Below are positions 41,051 to 52,947 of a stretch of 64,000 nucleotides of DNA, one piece after another. A program made the position numbers and the translations under genes. The DNA comes from Aplysia californica (Eukaryota > Mollusca > Gastropoda > Aplysiida > Aplysiidae). The DNA lies in NCBI RefSeq assembly GCF_000002075.1, contig NW_004797421.1:627582-691581 (forward strand), given 5' to 3'. Within the stretch, counting starts at the first letter, position 1. Each line of letters starts with the position of its first letter. The notes beneath the pieces were generated by a model. The model was given only the letters and a program-made list of their open reading frames with translations, made no database searches and was not told the DNA's origin.

Positions 41051-42639
41051 TCATTTTCCTGTTTATGTCGCATTCTTTTGTCACTAAGATGTAAACTGTT
41101 TTCATTCTTTTTTCAAGTTTTCAGGTGGTTGCAGGGTCGCAATTGTAGGATCTTCCTAACTCATTGTAGGTTTGCTGTCGATCTTGTTTATCCCAGCACT
41201 TAACAACCTTTATTGTATGCTGTCCACTTGCTTTTTTTTAACCCGCATATTTTTTTCCCATTAAGCCTATCCCTTTGTGGTGATTTCATTGAAGCAGTTG
41301 GCAGAGTAGATGTCTTTGATTCCTCGTTTTGGTCAACTGCAGCTGATCATTTCAATTGGGTATGAGTTGAAAATTGTGAATGTGAAAAATCTACAGCATT
41401 TTCATTCATAGAAAATAAAGGACTGAGTTTTTTTCGTGAACAGGGGGAAGACTTTTGTTCATAGGAGCAAGGTAATGGCTTGTCTCATATTAGTAATGGG
41501 GCTGTTGTGAGCAAATTGTGAATGGATGTCCTTGTAAAAGTTTAACATTAAATTACATTTTGTACTCTTCATTTTGAGATTTTTATTTATATTTACTGTT
41601 TGTAGCAATTTTGGGTGGTTATTTTCTTTTCTTTAGATGTTTTCTCCTTCAATTCAAAAGAATGAAGAATTTTTGTAGCTTTTGGTAGCAACTGTTAAAA
41701 ATTGTCATATATGGCTACAGACTACACTTATGTCTGTTTTTTAACCAGCGTATTTCCACACAATAATTATAGTTGAATTAGACTACTAATTTTGTGTATA
41801 CTTTTGTGAGTCAAATCAGAGACAGTGATTTTGAAAGTGGAAAAGTGATGGGTTTCAGTTTTTGGGGGTGCATGTAACTTTTGGGCTGAATCTAATGCTT
41901 GTTGAAATTATCTAGTATCTAGGTGCCCCTGGCGGACTGGGTCGTCGGTGGGCACTCTACTGTGGTTGGATCATTTGACAAATATACTTCCTGGGGAAAT
42001 TTGGTGACTGTCATGATGGCTTACTGTAATCAGGAAATGTCCAGCCCTTGTGTTGTGAGTCGTGAGAGTGAGAGGGTTTTTTTTTTCTCACATAATTGTT
42101 AATATCATGTAGGCCTACCCTGTCTGTTGAAGGAAAATTGGGCAACACTGCTTTACAGAGTAAAAAAAAGGAACCATTAGTTATTCCGCCTTTTTTCTTC
42201 TAATTTTTTTACATTGATCATTGATAGGTCTTGTTGTCTCTGTCGTAGAACCTTCCTTGTATCCTAACAGCTCTTCGTTGCTTCTGGTTGTGGGTGGCAG
42301 ATACAATTGAATTTGAACAGGACTCATTAATTTGTACTTTTGTTTCTACTGAGGAATATGGTACCGTAACTTGTCAGTGTGTGTGTCTTGATTGTCTGAG
42401 CTGAAAGTGAGAGCTAAAGACTGAGCATATTCAAAGAATGTGTCACAAATTGCATGTCTCTAAATCTGAATAAAATAACTGTACATATATTTTTCAATTT
42501 TCAAGTTCTCCTTTCTCTTTTCTTATAGTATTTGTTCTGCAATTGTGTAAAATAAATCTAGAACAAAATGTTGATTTTGGAATGAGTAAACATTGTATCT
42601 AAAAATGATCTACTACTGACTACAAAGAAGGGTCAAAAT

Positions 42640-43235
42640 AGCACATATGAACAGTGATATAACAAAGTTGTAGGGCGTGACCTTCGATTTCGCTGAATCT
42701 CTGTGTTCGTTATAGCAATGTGAGCAACAAATTGTGTAACAGTGTGTAAGTGTAAGGTTTAGCAAACGGCAATGTGTGATTCCACAGACCGTCGCGCAAT
42801 TCATTTAGTTGATTTACTTCTAATACTTCTATGTCTAGACGAGCCTTTCATTGTCCAGTAGCCGGTGGCAGGGGGTAGATATGATTATGATGCGACTCTA
42901 TCTCTGTAGACTTTCCACACCCGTTCAAACACCTACGCCGCAGCAGCAGCCCCCCCTCCGACACATGCACTTACAGCCACTCGACCGACCTCTCTCAATC
43001 CTGACACGAAAAGTCACATCACATCTTAAGTGTGTATCAACAAGGCACGTTTTGGTGTGAAAGAAGGCTTCTGATTGGACGCATATAAGATACTCTATAG
43101 GCTAGGCTAAACGCATTATAATTGTAATAATCCATGGTGCAATTTTGCAATGCCATAGTTGGTCTCTTGAAATAGAGTAGAGATATGGTTGTTGCTACCT
43201 CGTTGAATCTGAGTCTGAGTTCGCTCACTAACACC
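42640..43235. repeat. Pogo-like element remnants
   Basis: Segments ttcgctgaatctctgtgttc (about 42693) and cctcgttgaatctgagtctg (about 43199), with gtgtgaaagaaggcttctga (43056 onwards) matching 50833 onwards. No ORF. Confidence 0.4.
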
Positions 43236-43657
43236 TACGGGACCTGCCTCACACTTTGCTTTCAGCTCCCCAGGACCGGAGCTGGCGCCCGCTTCCTGAC
43301 TATGCGAGATATATGTGTTACTCTAATGTGAATATCTCAGCCTCTAGTACGATAATAGACATGAAACTTCATCAAACTATTATTAACAATATGTGCCTCA
43401 AGGCTGAAACACATTTTTATTGGAAAAAATATTTTGGTTGGAGTAATTACTAATTAATGTGTAACCGTAACCAATTACAGGTATGTAGAAAACTTTTGTC
43501 CAGAGTCAGTTCCTAACAGGATAAAAGACAAGATCTAGATCTACTTATAGAGTAAATTGCTCCTCAATCAATGATAACTTGTTCTAGATCTGTCTGTAAT
43601 CATTTTCCCCTCGATTTGAAGACTTTCGATCTAAACTACTGTCTGTGTTCATATATA

Positions 43658-44092
43658 TGTGAGGCAGCGTGGTGGAATCGGGCTCTCGTCAAAATAATCA
43701 AAGTGAAGAAACTTGCATTTTTCCGCAGGTTTGTGAATTTTTATCAAATTTTTGTTTACTGCCTCAACACCTTTCATGCAAATTAAAGAACTCATTTACG
43801 TGTGGATTTTTCTTAAAAACGTTGATTAAAGGCACAAAACATGAAAATTTTCAGTTACCGCGGACTATTAAGCTAGGGAAATAGGCCTAATTTTTGGAGG
43901 CCATTTTCTCACTAATTTTACCTCTGAAAACAGGTGACCCCCACTACCTTCTTTCGAAAATATCTCGACTTGTATTCAAGATAAATAGATATTATTTTCA
44001 TCCAAATAAAGACAAGTGAACAAGCTGATGATACCAATAACTCTATATGCCCAAAAATTGACGAGAGCCTGATTCCATCACGCTGCCTCACA
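43658..44092. mobile_element. TIR element (MITE), about 435 bp
   Basis: Inverted ends tgtgaggcagcgtggtggaa and ttccatcacgctgcctcaca give TIRs of about 35-40 bp, flanked by TA repeats (hence a TA target is plausible). Copy of the element at 35508. A third partial copy covers about 44804-44905. Confidence 0.8.
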
Positions 44093-44552
44093 TATATATA
44101 TATATATATATATGAATTTTGTCAAGTACCTCAGGTTCGGTGAAATACCTTTTGTAAACTAATTTTATCGCTTTCCATATTGATTACAAGAAATCTGAAG
44201 CAAAATAACTAAATGGAACAAATCATTGGGTTAACGAAAACATGAAAGGGAAAACATCGACAGGCCTTTGTTTGGATCTAGGTAATTTCGCTCGCGAATA
44301 TTCTCGTTCGCGGTCCTGGAGAAGTTGGGCTCCGCAAGTATACTCCGATTACTCGTCCACAGTCCCGTGATGGTTGAGTCCAAGTTCTTTTGTTGATTTT
44401 CATCGATTTTAAAAAAGGGAAAGATTCTGTCTCAAAATTCCACAGTACCGTATCAGATTCAGAGGCATGCTTGTTTCACTGTGTTGTAAGTTATATCAAT
44501 CTAGGAAAATTTATACTGGGAAAATTTGGAAGCCATTATGTGTTTCTCCTCA

Positions 44553-44790
44553 GGTCATTTGAGAAAATAAAGACATGGGCAGAGCAGGAAAAGAAAAAGT
44601 ACAAAGTGTACAGTCTTACTCTAAATCAGTTCAAAATTGTTCATAAGCTTTTTTTTTTTTTCTTCAAGTTAAGAGTCATTGAAGGACACCAGAAAATGCT
44701 GGATAAAAAAACACTGCTAGAAAAAGACTTGATTGAAAATCTTCCGACAAAATACAGACTTGAATGTATACTTGTTGTTTATGTATAGTG
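44553..44790 (+). pseudogene. Possible exon pair or gene fragment
   Basis: After tttctcctcag a frame reads SFEKIKTWAEQEKKKYK. After tttttttttttcttcaag at about 44668 another reads RVIEGHQKMLDKKTLLEKD and LIENLPTKYR. Both are preceded by good acceptors but no good donors were found, and TIR elements flank the region. I do not recognise the protein. Confidence 0.3.
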
Positions 44791-45449
44791 TAGAATATGT
44801 AAAATGTGTGACATCATGGTGAAGTCAGGCTGTCAGAATAATGAAATCGAAGAAATCAGCATTTTTTCGCCTGGTGGGCTCAACACCTTTTCCATTTTAA
44901 AGTACAGTCTAACCTCATACTGTCATACTGCCAGCCCCATTTATCGCCAGGTTTTTGACAATGTACGAAAAGCGTCCCTTACATAGTAATAGTATTTGTG
45001 CCTTTTCACCGCCATCAAAGATAGTGAATAAATGATTGCCGCCATCCACCAACTGTCTCAGTTGTACAGTTCTTATTAAACTACTTTAAATTTACTCAGT
45101 TGTACATACAAGACTGTCTACGAGCTAGATCAAATGCTTTTCGCCAATTTGCTCCCCCGCTCATCCCACGTCCCTACTCCTGTCTTGTAGATTTGAGCCA
45201 ATATGGATAGATATACTACAGTATGAGTAATGTAGTGTGGCACAAGTGAACGCAATATAGCCTACAATGTGTAATATATAGAAGAGTGCAATTAAAATAA
45301 AACAGGACTTTGTAATTCAGCATCAAGTTTCGCTCTCCGCGTGAATCCGACTAAATTTGATGTGCTGATTATGAAAATGCTATTCTATTTAGGCATTGGT
45401 CAGTATAACTTTTTAAAAGATGGAATTAAATGTTCAAGTCGCCTGGATA

Positions 45450-46080
45450 AATTTTACAGGAACTTCGCAATCTCGGCCCCCAGAAAAATATCTTAACGAG
45501 AGAGTGTCTGCCGAAGGGGTAAGGCGGGATGGAGCGGACGGAAGGGGTTTGGGGGGGAGGGGGTACTTCACACTCCACGAGAGGGGTGGGGCATTAGGAG
45601 AAAGAAAAAGGGTTAGAAAAGGAGGGCGGGGAAGAAGAGGGGGCGGAGGAGGAGTCCATCCCGTCTTCCTCTCAGAACTCCAAAACGGTTAGAGAGTTGC
45701 ACCTCAAGAGTCAAAGGTGGGTACCACAAAGGTGGGAAGGACTTTTTGGCTCTTGAAGTACTGGCCGACCTCATGACCGGCCGGGCTGCCTTCTCATATG
45801 ACTGGTCAGGGACTAAGGTTACAACTGGCGGGCAGAGTCTTTCAAGCCTCCTGGAATGTGCAGCCGTTTTGCACTTTCTGTTCTTGTCAGCTGGCCATGG
45901 CAATTTGGGCAGCAAGAAGAACTAGCTTTGCATTCCTTTTCAGTTTTCAGGATGCCCGGTCTTACACCTGCACATGTACCACAACGAGGGCATACGGCTG
46001 CGTATCGGCATTACGACTGGCTATGGCCGTTCATCTGACGCCAGAGGGTTCGGCACATAGGGTCACATGTCCAGGGTCAA
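45450..46080. other. GC- and CpG-rich island with short ORFs
   Basis: Noticeably G-rich (45500-45660) and then balanced GC sequence in otherwise AT-rich surroundings. A + strand frame reads YHKGGKDFLALEVLADLM and later HFLFLSAGHGNLGSKKN before a stop at about 45932. No family recognised; could be an old element or a promoter-type island. Confidence 0.3.
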
Positions 46081-46494
46081 GTATGATGTCTGAACAGTCA
46101 CTAGAATGATGACACGAATTGAGAGTGAGAACAACCGTGTTTGTTTCAAGAGTTTTCTCCCCCCCCCCCTCCCCGTCGAAGAGTAATCCAGCGGGCTTCG
46201 ACTACACCCTCACAATTTGCTGCAACTGTTTCCATAGAGTATAGAGTAGCCTTGGAGCTCATGGCAGCGTACAATGCCCTTCGAACAAGTGAACTTATGG
46301 TGCCGCTTGGATACACACGGAATACCGCCATGGTCAGGACATTTTAGGAGTCTGGTCACTTCTTTCTCCGACACTCACTTGGCAAGGGGTGCACCAGAGG
46401 AAAGCTTCTGAACGTTTGTGGGGATCGGATGTATTCCACCAATGCATGTCTTAGTCACTAACTTAGTGCATCTCCGGTCTTGAAGAGATCCTGA

Positions 46495-46705
46495 TGTTAT
46501 TCTCTTGGTAGCCTCGTGATTATGCTTCTGGACCAGTAATTGTGAGTTCGGGGTTTGAACTTCAGCTTGTTCCAATGTTGTGTCCTTGGGAAAGACACTT
46601 TACATGAATTTCCTATTTGGCTCGGTCCTTTCGGGGATGGATGTTTATCTCAGATGTCCGCCTCTTACTTAACCTAATAGTGTTGATAGGGGCATTAAAC
46701 CTATA
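46495..46705 (+). repeat. SINE family C
   Basis: tRNA-like head (gtagcctcgtgattatgctt and a degenerate B box), conserved core gtgtccttgggaaagacact, and end cttacttaacctaatagtg. Confidence 0.7.
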
Positions 46706-47519
46706 TCATTTCTCCTTTTGTTATTCTTTTCTGTGAGTTCGTGCTGGAGATGGTCACGTGCGGCCCCCCGGGGAAAACGGAGGACAGGAGCGGCCGTAAA
46801 TGTCCCTATTCTGTCTGTGGGTTTACTCGGCTCGCTGGTGTTCCCGATTCCATGAGCAGAGACTTTTTCATAACGTTGGGAGCTGGGGTAGGGTCAATGA
46901 TAGCTGTGCCAAGGCTGACCCAAAGTTCTACTCTCCATGAGGAGAGTAGTACTACTACTAAGCCTTCCCGGGCTTCCCGTCAAAGTTGACCCGAAAACAG
47001 TCTGAAGGGGTTTCAGCCCCCAACGGATTTAATGGTATGGGCTGTGCCACCCTCTCGTCCCAAAGGAAATTATGGGCCAAAAAAGTGTGTCAGCAAATTA
47101 ACGAGCAAGTTTGTTCAGTCTAGACTCTAGACAAGCCTATTCATAATTTGAGGAGCTGGAAATGGCCTCATTTTTTGTACATGATCCCAAATTTCCCTCC
47201 AAAGTTGCTATGTTGGTCGTTACTATGCTGGTTGTTACACCCTCAGTGCGGAGTATAATCTTATTAGTTTTTATGTAATATAATATGTATGTAGTGCTCG
47301 CAACCCCCCCAAAAATTGTTTTAAAACCGGGTACTACAATTTCAAAAGTAACGTTGCTCTGGTTGTAGTCGAGGTTAGTCCAGTTGTGATCTGAAAAGTT
47401 GACATAGCTTTATTTCTTAGTCATTCAAATTTCCGTTGTAAGCCTTCGTGTTGTTCGTTACTGTGTTGGTCGTTACATTCTCAGTGTTGAGCATTGTCTT
47501 TCATTTTCGTGTATGTGTA

Positions 47520-47842
47520 CAGTGGAAACCTGATATAACAGGGATGGTGGGACCAGAGAAAAGGTCCTGTTATATCATGATCCCTGTTAAATCAGAAATA
47601 CAAGGGAAGTAAGCGTTTGTGGACTAACTCTACTGCATTTATTTATAGGTAGTTTCCCTTGCCACAAGTACCTACGAACAGGGGTTTTAGCCATGTGGCA
47701 GGCCTGCGCATGACACATTACGCGTGCGTGTAGCTTGGCTAAGGGCTAGATCGAAGTCTACAGCACACCGTAGCCCTCTCTCGCTTCACTCACTGCGTGT
47801 GCTTGCAGTGGCGTGGCTTGCATGGATTTGCTCCATCACTGC

Positions 47843-47921
<79 letters not shown>

Positions 47922-48119
47922 ACTTTTTACACATTGTTAACGAGCCTTTGTCCCTGCTATAAACGATTGGGATCCGATGAGGCCCTGTTATTGTTGATAA
48001 CTTTCAATATAGACAAAGAGTAGGAAGAAACGGGGATTAAAAATGTTTTTAAATCCATGTGATTAACGGATCTCTGTTAATTGTTATTACCGGGCCTGTT
48101 AAATATATGGTTCCCATTG
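47520..48119 (-). mobile_element. Tigger/pogo-like element, short copy
   Basis: 600 bp with TIRs CAGTGGAAACCTGATATAAC (left) and the complement of GGTTCCCATTG (right), TA on both sides, and an internal CT tract (47849-47920). Opposite orientation to the copy at 61998 and lacking the helix-turn-helix region. Inserted in a satellite-like array. Confidence 0.75.
47847..47920 (+). repeat. CT microsatellite inside Tigger-like element
   Basis: (CT)n at the position equivalent to the GA tract of the 61998 copy. Confidence 0.95.
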
Positions 48120-48659
48120 TAGTTATAACTTCGAACAAAACATGTTGTTTCACTCCTGTGTCTACAAATTTGAAAGTGCATTGTTCTGTGTAGACTCTGG
48201 ACAAACCTATTTCAATTTGTGATCTCAGAAGCTGGGAACAGCCTTCTTAGTCATCCAAATTTCTCTTGTACCGTAAGTTACTATGTTAGTCGATACATTT
48301 CCAGTGTTAAGCACAATCTTTTTGTTTTAGCCTAAGTGTAGTTGTAACAACCAAGAAAACATTTTGATTTAAAGTCTGAGTCTACAATTTAAAAAAAAAC
48401 AATTGTGTACTGTGTACTGACTTGACTCTAGACTATCCTAGTTGTGATCTGAGAAGCTGAAAATAGCAATATATATTTCATCTATGCTAAGAGACGCCCG
48501 AGTTATGGTTACTCAAAGTTGACCTTGAAAAATAGGCTTCGCAAAATTGTGTGAAATCAAATCAAGGTAAATATCACGCCTTTATTGAGGTGCATCAGCA
48601 TTGGTAGAATGTACATATAGAATATATTATTATTATGTAAATAATATAGTATCACAGTA

Positions 48660-51149
48660 CAGTAGAACTCGGATTTTCGTTATAATGGCAAAATGAGGTT
48701 TTTGTGAAGATAATTATAGGCACCGACCAAGTAATGCATTAAGTAAAGTAACAAGTGGCAGGCTACGCTGAAATGCCTGCATTTTTGCCCCTTTTCGACT
48801 TCCTCAACCAAAAATAGTTTGTTTAGTTTCATGAGAGGCTTTTTCGTTTCTTTGATGTTACACGTGTGCTGGCCGCCTGTCCGACCCTGACACACACTAA
48901 GACACATGCTGATTGATTGGGTAGATGTTTTACGGCACTATCGATACAATTTTGGTCATTTAAGCGCCAACAGGTTTCACCTCTACAAAATCAGACGTGT
49001 TTTTAGTAAGAGTCTTTCGGAGCTCGCAACCGCACACGATCACACTATTTGCATTATAGAATGCTAAAAAGACGAAAAAACATATATAAAACATTTTTTT
49101 GTAAATATGGAAAAAGGCTTATTTACATTTGTATATACAATATAAATTTCAGTGTATGTATATATACACCGTATGTATATATTATACACCGATAACGATA
49201 ACTATATATTTTCATATTCTATTAAATAGTCCAATTTCTTTTATATAGCTTAAATTTTTCTAGGCTCTACGATGTCAAAAAGGGTCTTAATATCTTTACA
49301 TTTACAATATTTCTCGCGAACATATAATTAAATTCGACACATTCCATTAGGATGTGCCGAACTGTGAAATTTGTGTTGCACGCCACGCAAAAAAGGAGCT
49401 TCCTCTCCTTCCAGCAAATGTTTGTGCGTGACGTGCGTGTGTCCTATCTTTAGTCTGGTAAAAATTACTTTTTCCTCTTCTTAGGAGAGATAGTGGTTTC
49501 CTGGGAGTAAGTTTCGGTTGAATGTAATGGAGTTTGTTGTGTATTTGTTGATTCCAAATTTGGGACCAGGAGGATGTGATGTGTTCTTTTACTTTCGGTT
49601 TCATGTCAGAGAAAGGGATTTTTACTATTTTTGTTTTCAGGTAGTTTTGGTTTTAGAGATTCTTTGACAAATTGGTCAACGGCTTCGTTGCCATCAATGC
49701 CTACATGGCTTGGAAGCCAAGCTATTGTAATAGTTTTTCCAGACTGATGTAGAAAATGCAGTTTAATTATAAGTTTTAAAATTCTGTTGTCGGAGGTGTC
49801 AGAGCGCTCTAAAGATTTCAGACAAGAGAGAGAGTCTGAAAGGATTAGGAAGGTAGACTTGGTTGATTGATCTATAATATTTAGGGCCATTTCAAGAGCT
49901 GTAGCCTCAGCAGTGTAGACTGAAGCTTCTGGGTGGAGTTTCCTTAAGCTTAAGCTGTGTGGCGATGCAAGGGCAGCAGCTCCTACTGAGGAGTCATTTT
50001 TGGATCCGTCTGTAAAGAGTTTCTCTGCTTCAGGGTATCTATTTATTAGCTGTTTGTATGAGTTTAAGTATGTAGTTTTGTCTGTAGACTTTTTGTTGTG
50101 TTTTTCAAGACTAGTATCTATGTTTGGTTTGGTTAAATGCCATGGAGGTATGTTGGACATGGCAAAGGGCTCGATTATGTCTTCAGAAAAATCAACGTCT
50201 TTGAGATCGTTCTGGATTTTTATTCCGAAAGGGCTTACTTTATTTCCTAAGGAGGATAGAGTTTTTAGATCTTCGGGAAGGTCAAAGGCACATTTGTGGG
50301 CTGGGTTTTGGGGTTGTAAGCTAAGTTTCAAAGCGTACTGCAAAGAGAGTTTTTTCCTTCTAAGTTCTAAAGATGGTTCATGCGCTTCTGCCTGTAAACT
50401 TTCTACAGGTGAAGTACGGAAGGCGCCTAGGGCAAGGCGAAGGCCTTGGTTCTGAACAGGGTCTAAAATTTTAAAGTAAGACTTTCTGGCTGAGCCGTAA
50501 ACAGGACTGGCATAGTCCAGCCTGGAACGGACAAGGGAACGGTAAAGTGGAAGAAGTATTTCAGTATCTCCTCCCCATTCAGGATTGGATAATACTTTTA
50601 AGGCGTTGAGAGCACTCTGACACCTCGTCTTTAGGTCTTTCAAGTGTGGTAGGAAAGAAAGTTTATTGTTGAAGATTACGCCCAGGAAACGAGCTTGTTT
50701 TTTAACAGGAATTTTCTCTCCAAACAAATATAAATCTGGTTGTCGCACACACTTGTGCGACAGACAAAAACGTACCAAGTTTGTTTTTATTGTGGAAAAC
50801 TTGAACACATGCTCGTGCCAACAATGAGTGTGTATGAAAGAAGGCCACTGATAAGTCGCATGAGATATAAACGATAGGCTAAGCAAATAATGGTTCACAA
50901 TGTAGTACTGTGGATGGTTTCCAGGAATACATAAGGTTCGTTGCCGGAGTAAATTGGGCGAAGCCATGTCAGTGAGGACCATTTACCCTGTAAGCAACTT
51001 CGTTGAATCCGAGCTTGCTTATTAGTATATTAGCTGAATGCGAATTATTTCAAATGATTATAAAGAATAAAACAAATGGGGAATACACTTCTTTTTTGTT
51101 GAATCCGAGTTTTTGTTGAATCTGAATTCGCTGAATCCGAGTTCCAGTG
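48660..51149. mobile_element. Pogo-like TIR element hosting a nested LINE
   Basis: Left end CAGTAGAACTCGGATTTTCG at 48660 and inverted right end CACTGGAACTCGGATTCAGC (ending 51149), with TA on both sides. Most of the interior is the LINE at 48985-50830. The right-hand segment 50830-51030 matches 43050-43230, another remnant of this family. Confidence 0.5.
48985..50830 (-). mobile_element. I-like LINE fragment (RT C-terminus and RNase H)
   Basis: Frame 50982-49606 holds the RT C-terminal region (FLGVIFNNKLSFLPHLKDL, YRSLVRSRLDYASPVYGSAR) and RNase H (KLFTDGSKN, YTAEATALEMAL, LILSDSLSCL, IAWLPSHVGIDGNEAVDQ). Frame 49604-49347 continues the C-terminus with apparent frameshift damage. The 3' tail (complement of ttacggcact/gctcgcaac-type sequence) is near 49000-49040. 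The element appears nested inside a TIR element whose ends are at 48660 and 51149. Confidence 0.8.
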
Positions 51150-51152
51150 TAT

Positions 51153-51478
51153 AACATTATACATGTACCAAGTATTTAAATGACAGCAACATGGAGAAAT
51201 CAGTGAAATAAGTACTGGAAGTACAAGCTGCACAAAAATAAGTCTGCTGGAAAAACATTACAAATCACATGTGCCAATCTACAAGTCTTAGACTTAGAGC
51301 TATTCTCTTTCACAATCAATACAAATATCACAGATATAGCACATTCATTGTCTTTGCTTCCGGCTTACCCATAAGATGACAGGCAAAGTTCAAACATTCT
51401 TTGCAAAGGCCAGAAACAAATATCTTTGCTTTGACATTGCTTAAGTTAAAAGTGCAGCCTTCTATTTTCACCATAAAA
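51153..51478 (-). other. Probable 3' UTR of the - strand gene
   Basis: AT-rich, no ORF or repeat family seen, directly downstream (on the - strand) of the DDDDD-stop exon and ending at the TIR element boundary at 51149. No clear polyadenylation signal chosen. Confidence 0.3.
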
Positions 51479-51503
51479 TCAATCATCGTCATCATCCTCT
51501 TTG
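51479..51503 (-). CDS. Last coding exon of an unidentified gene
   Basis: On the - strand, a good acceptor (tttcatttccccag) precedes C AAA GAG GAT GAT GAC GAT GAT TGA, giving KEDDDDD and a stop. Its one-base phase fits the two leftover bases of the exon at 52503-52560 to make a Ser codon, so the joined end reads ALPES then KEDDDDD. Acidic C-termini of this type occur in many nuclear and cytosolic proteins. Product unknown. Confidence 0.5.
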
Positions 51504-52502
51504 CTGGGGAAATGAAAAAAACAGAGTTGTATCAGCAGCTTGAAAAACCTTAACAGATATGTAAGAATTATTAAAATTTCTTCTCACAGAGCATTCATTG
51601 AGTAGTATGCATAGCAAGTAAGAGCTAGTCCAACTATATTTCAAGCAATGACAGATTCACACGAAAATATCACTAAAAAGAAGCAGAAGTAGATGTGGAA
51701 GACCAAACCAGAGACCTACCAATAACATTGATTGAGCTCTGGGAAACTGTATCACAACAACCAAAAGCATTACGTTATATAAATCTATCTGTTCCATTTC
51801 CTTTCTAACATAGCAGTACGTGTACAAATTAAACGGGGCCAATGAGCAAAAAGTATTTTTTTAAACAGGGAGAGTAGTTTTAAAAAAAAATATATGCAGA
51901 TAAATTCTTAGTAGACTTATGATGAGCAACCCTTCTTCCATCCTCAAAAAGTAAAGCCACAGAGTCAAAATAGGTACATGCGAGTCGATGGGTTATAAAA
52001 ATTTAGAATTCTGAATTCTCCGTGCACAATTGTTAATTATACATCACGTAAGAATTAAGATGCATGGAAAAGGAGTCAAACGGAAAATGTGATTGTGATT
52101 GGGACAAGCCAAAAATTAAATCGTACACAATAAAGCAGAGATCAACTAGGTGTACTCATAAATCCACTAAACCTTGACCATCAATAATTTATTTATAGAG
52201 GCACCAGTCAAAACTCCACTCTACAACAAATAGATACACACTGACAAAAGGGTCATCTGCAATATCAAGCTTTTACAATTTTCTTTTGTAATTTCAAGAA
52301 AGACCTTTTATATAATTAAAACAATTGTTTTAAAATATTCAATCTCAAAACATGCTGTAAACCAGTGCTTTTTAACTACGTTTTTCATTCACTTTTTCTT
52401 CAACAGCATAAAGTAAACAACGAAAATAAATTTTCAGCTTTTTCTAAATTATTTTCTTTTAGGATATAACAAGTCACAGAGCCCTTCGTAAATATATCTC
52501 AC

Positions 52503-52560
52503 CTTTCAGGAAGAGCAATTGCTGACAACGCCTTCATATCCAACTGGGGCTGGATTTTTT
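52503..52560 (-). CDS. Penultimate coding exon of an unidentified gene
   Basis: On the - strand: acceptor ctctttgtccag, then a frame reading KIQPQLDMKALSAIALPE and a donor GAAAG|GTGAGA. Phase agrees with the terminal exon. An alternative acceptor 11 bases further in would start it at 52549 (PQLDMK onwards). Family not recognised. Confidence 0.5.
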
Positions 52561-52947
52561 CTGGACAAAGAGAGAGATGAAGGGAAAAAATGAATAATTT
52601 GCCACACAAAGTAACAATCTGCACACCAAGTCAAGAGTCGCCAAGGAGGTAGCGGTGTCCCTTTGCTTCTAAGTAGATCAACACTCAGCATTCACATACC
52701 ACTGGGAACAAAGCAGAGCTATACTAGCACTGATGGAAACAGGAGCAGACCACAATCCTGTTTTCCCCTTCCCCCATATGACCCTAAACATGTTTTAAGC
52801 CCCTTTGACACAATTAAGATAATCTGGGATTCAGGTTACTTCAACTTCAACCTTACCTCTCAGGACCATCTCAGGCTCAGTGTAGGTGAGATACAGCAGC
52901 TCAGCTGACAGAAGGAGATGCTAAGTAAAACAACTTCCCAATCATCA

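Larger units (their letters stand above)
37755..42560 (+). other. KIF4 3' flank, possible long 3' UTR
   Basis: No coding region recognised. AT-rich sequence contains candidate polyadenylation signals (AATAAA-type at about 41409, 42463 and 42551). It also has a P-like TIR element at 38640-39133, a SINE at about 40800-41050, CA/CT microsatellite at about 40105-40162 and a T/G-rich tract near 39285-39345. Where the transcript ends cannot be told from sequence. Confidence 0.4.
47080..48480 (+). repeat. Degenerate satellite array, about 220-bp unit
   Basis: At least three to four head-to-tail units start near 47080, 47336, 48162 and 48379. Each contains variants of gtctagactctagacaagcc, tgatctgagaagctg and gttactatgttggtcgttac. 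Removing the Tigger-like insert at 47520-48119 restores a period of about 217-230 bp. Confidence 0.7.

Noticed and set aside
50000-50455. 151-residue + strand ORF
   Set aside because: It is the antisense shadow of the LINE RNase H/RT frame on the - strand.
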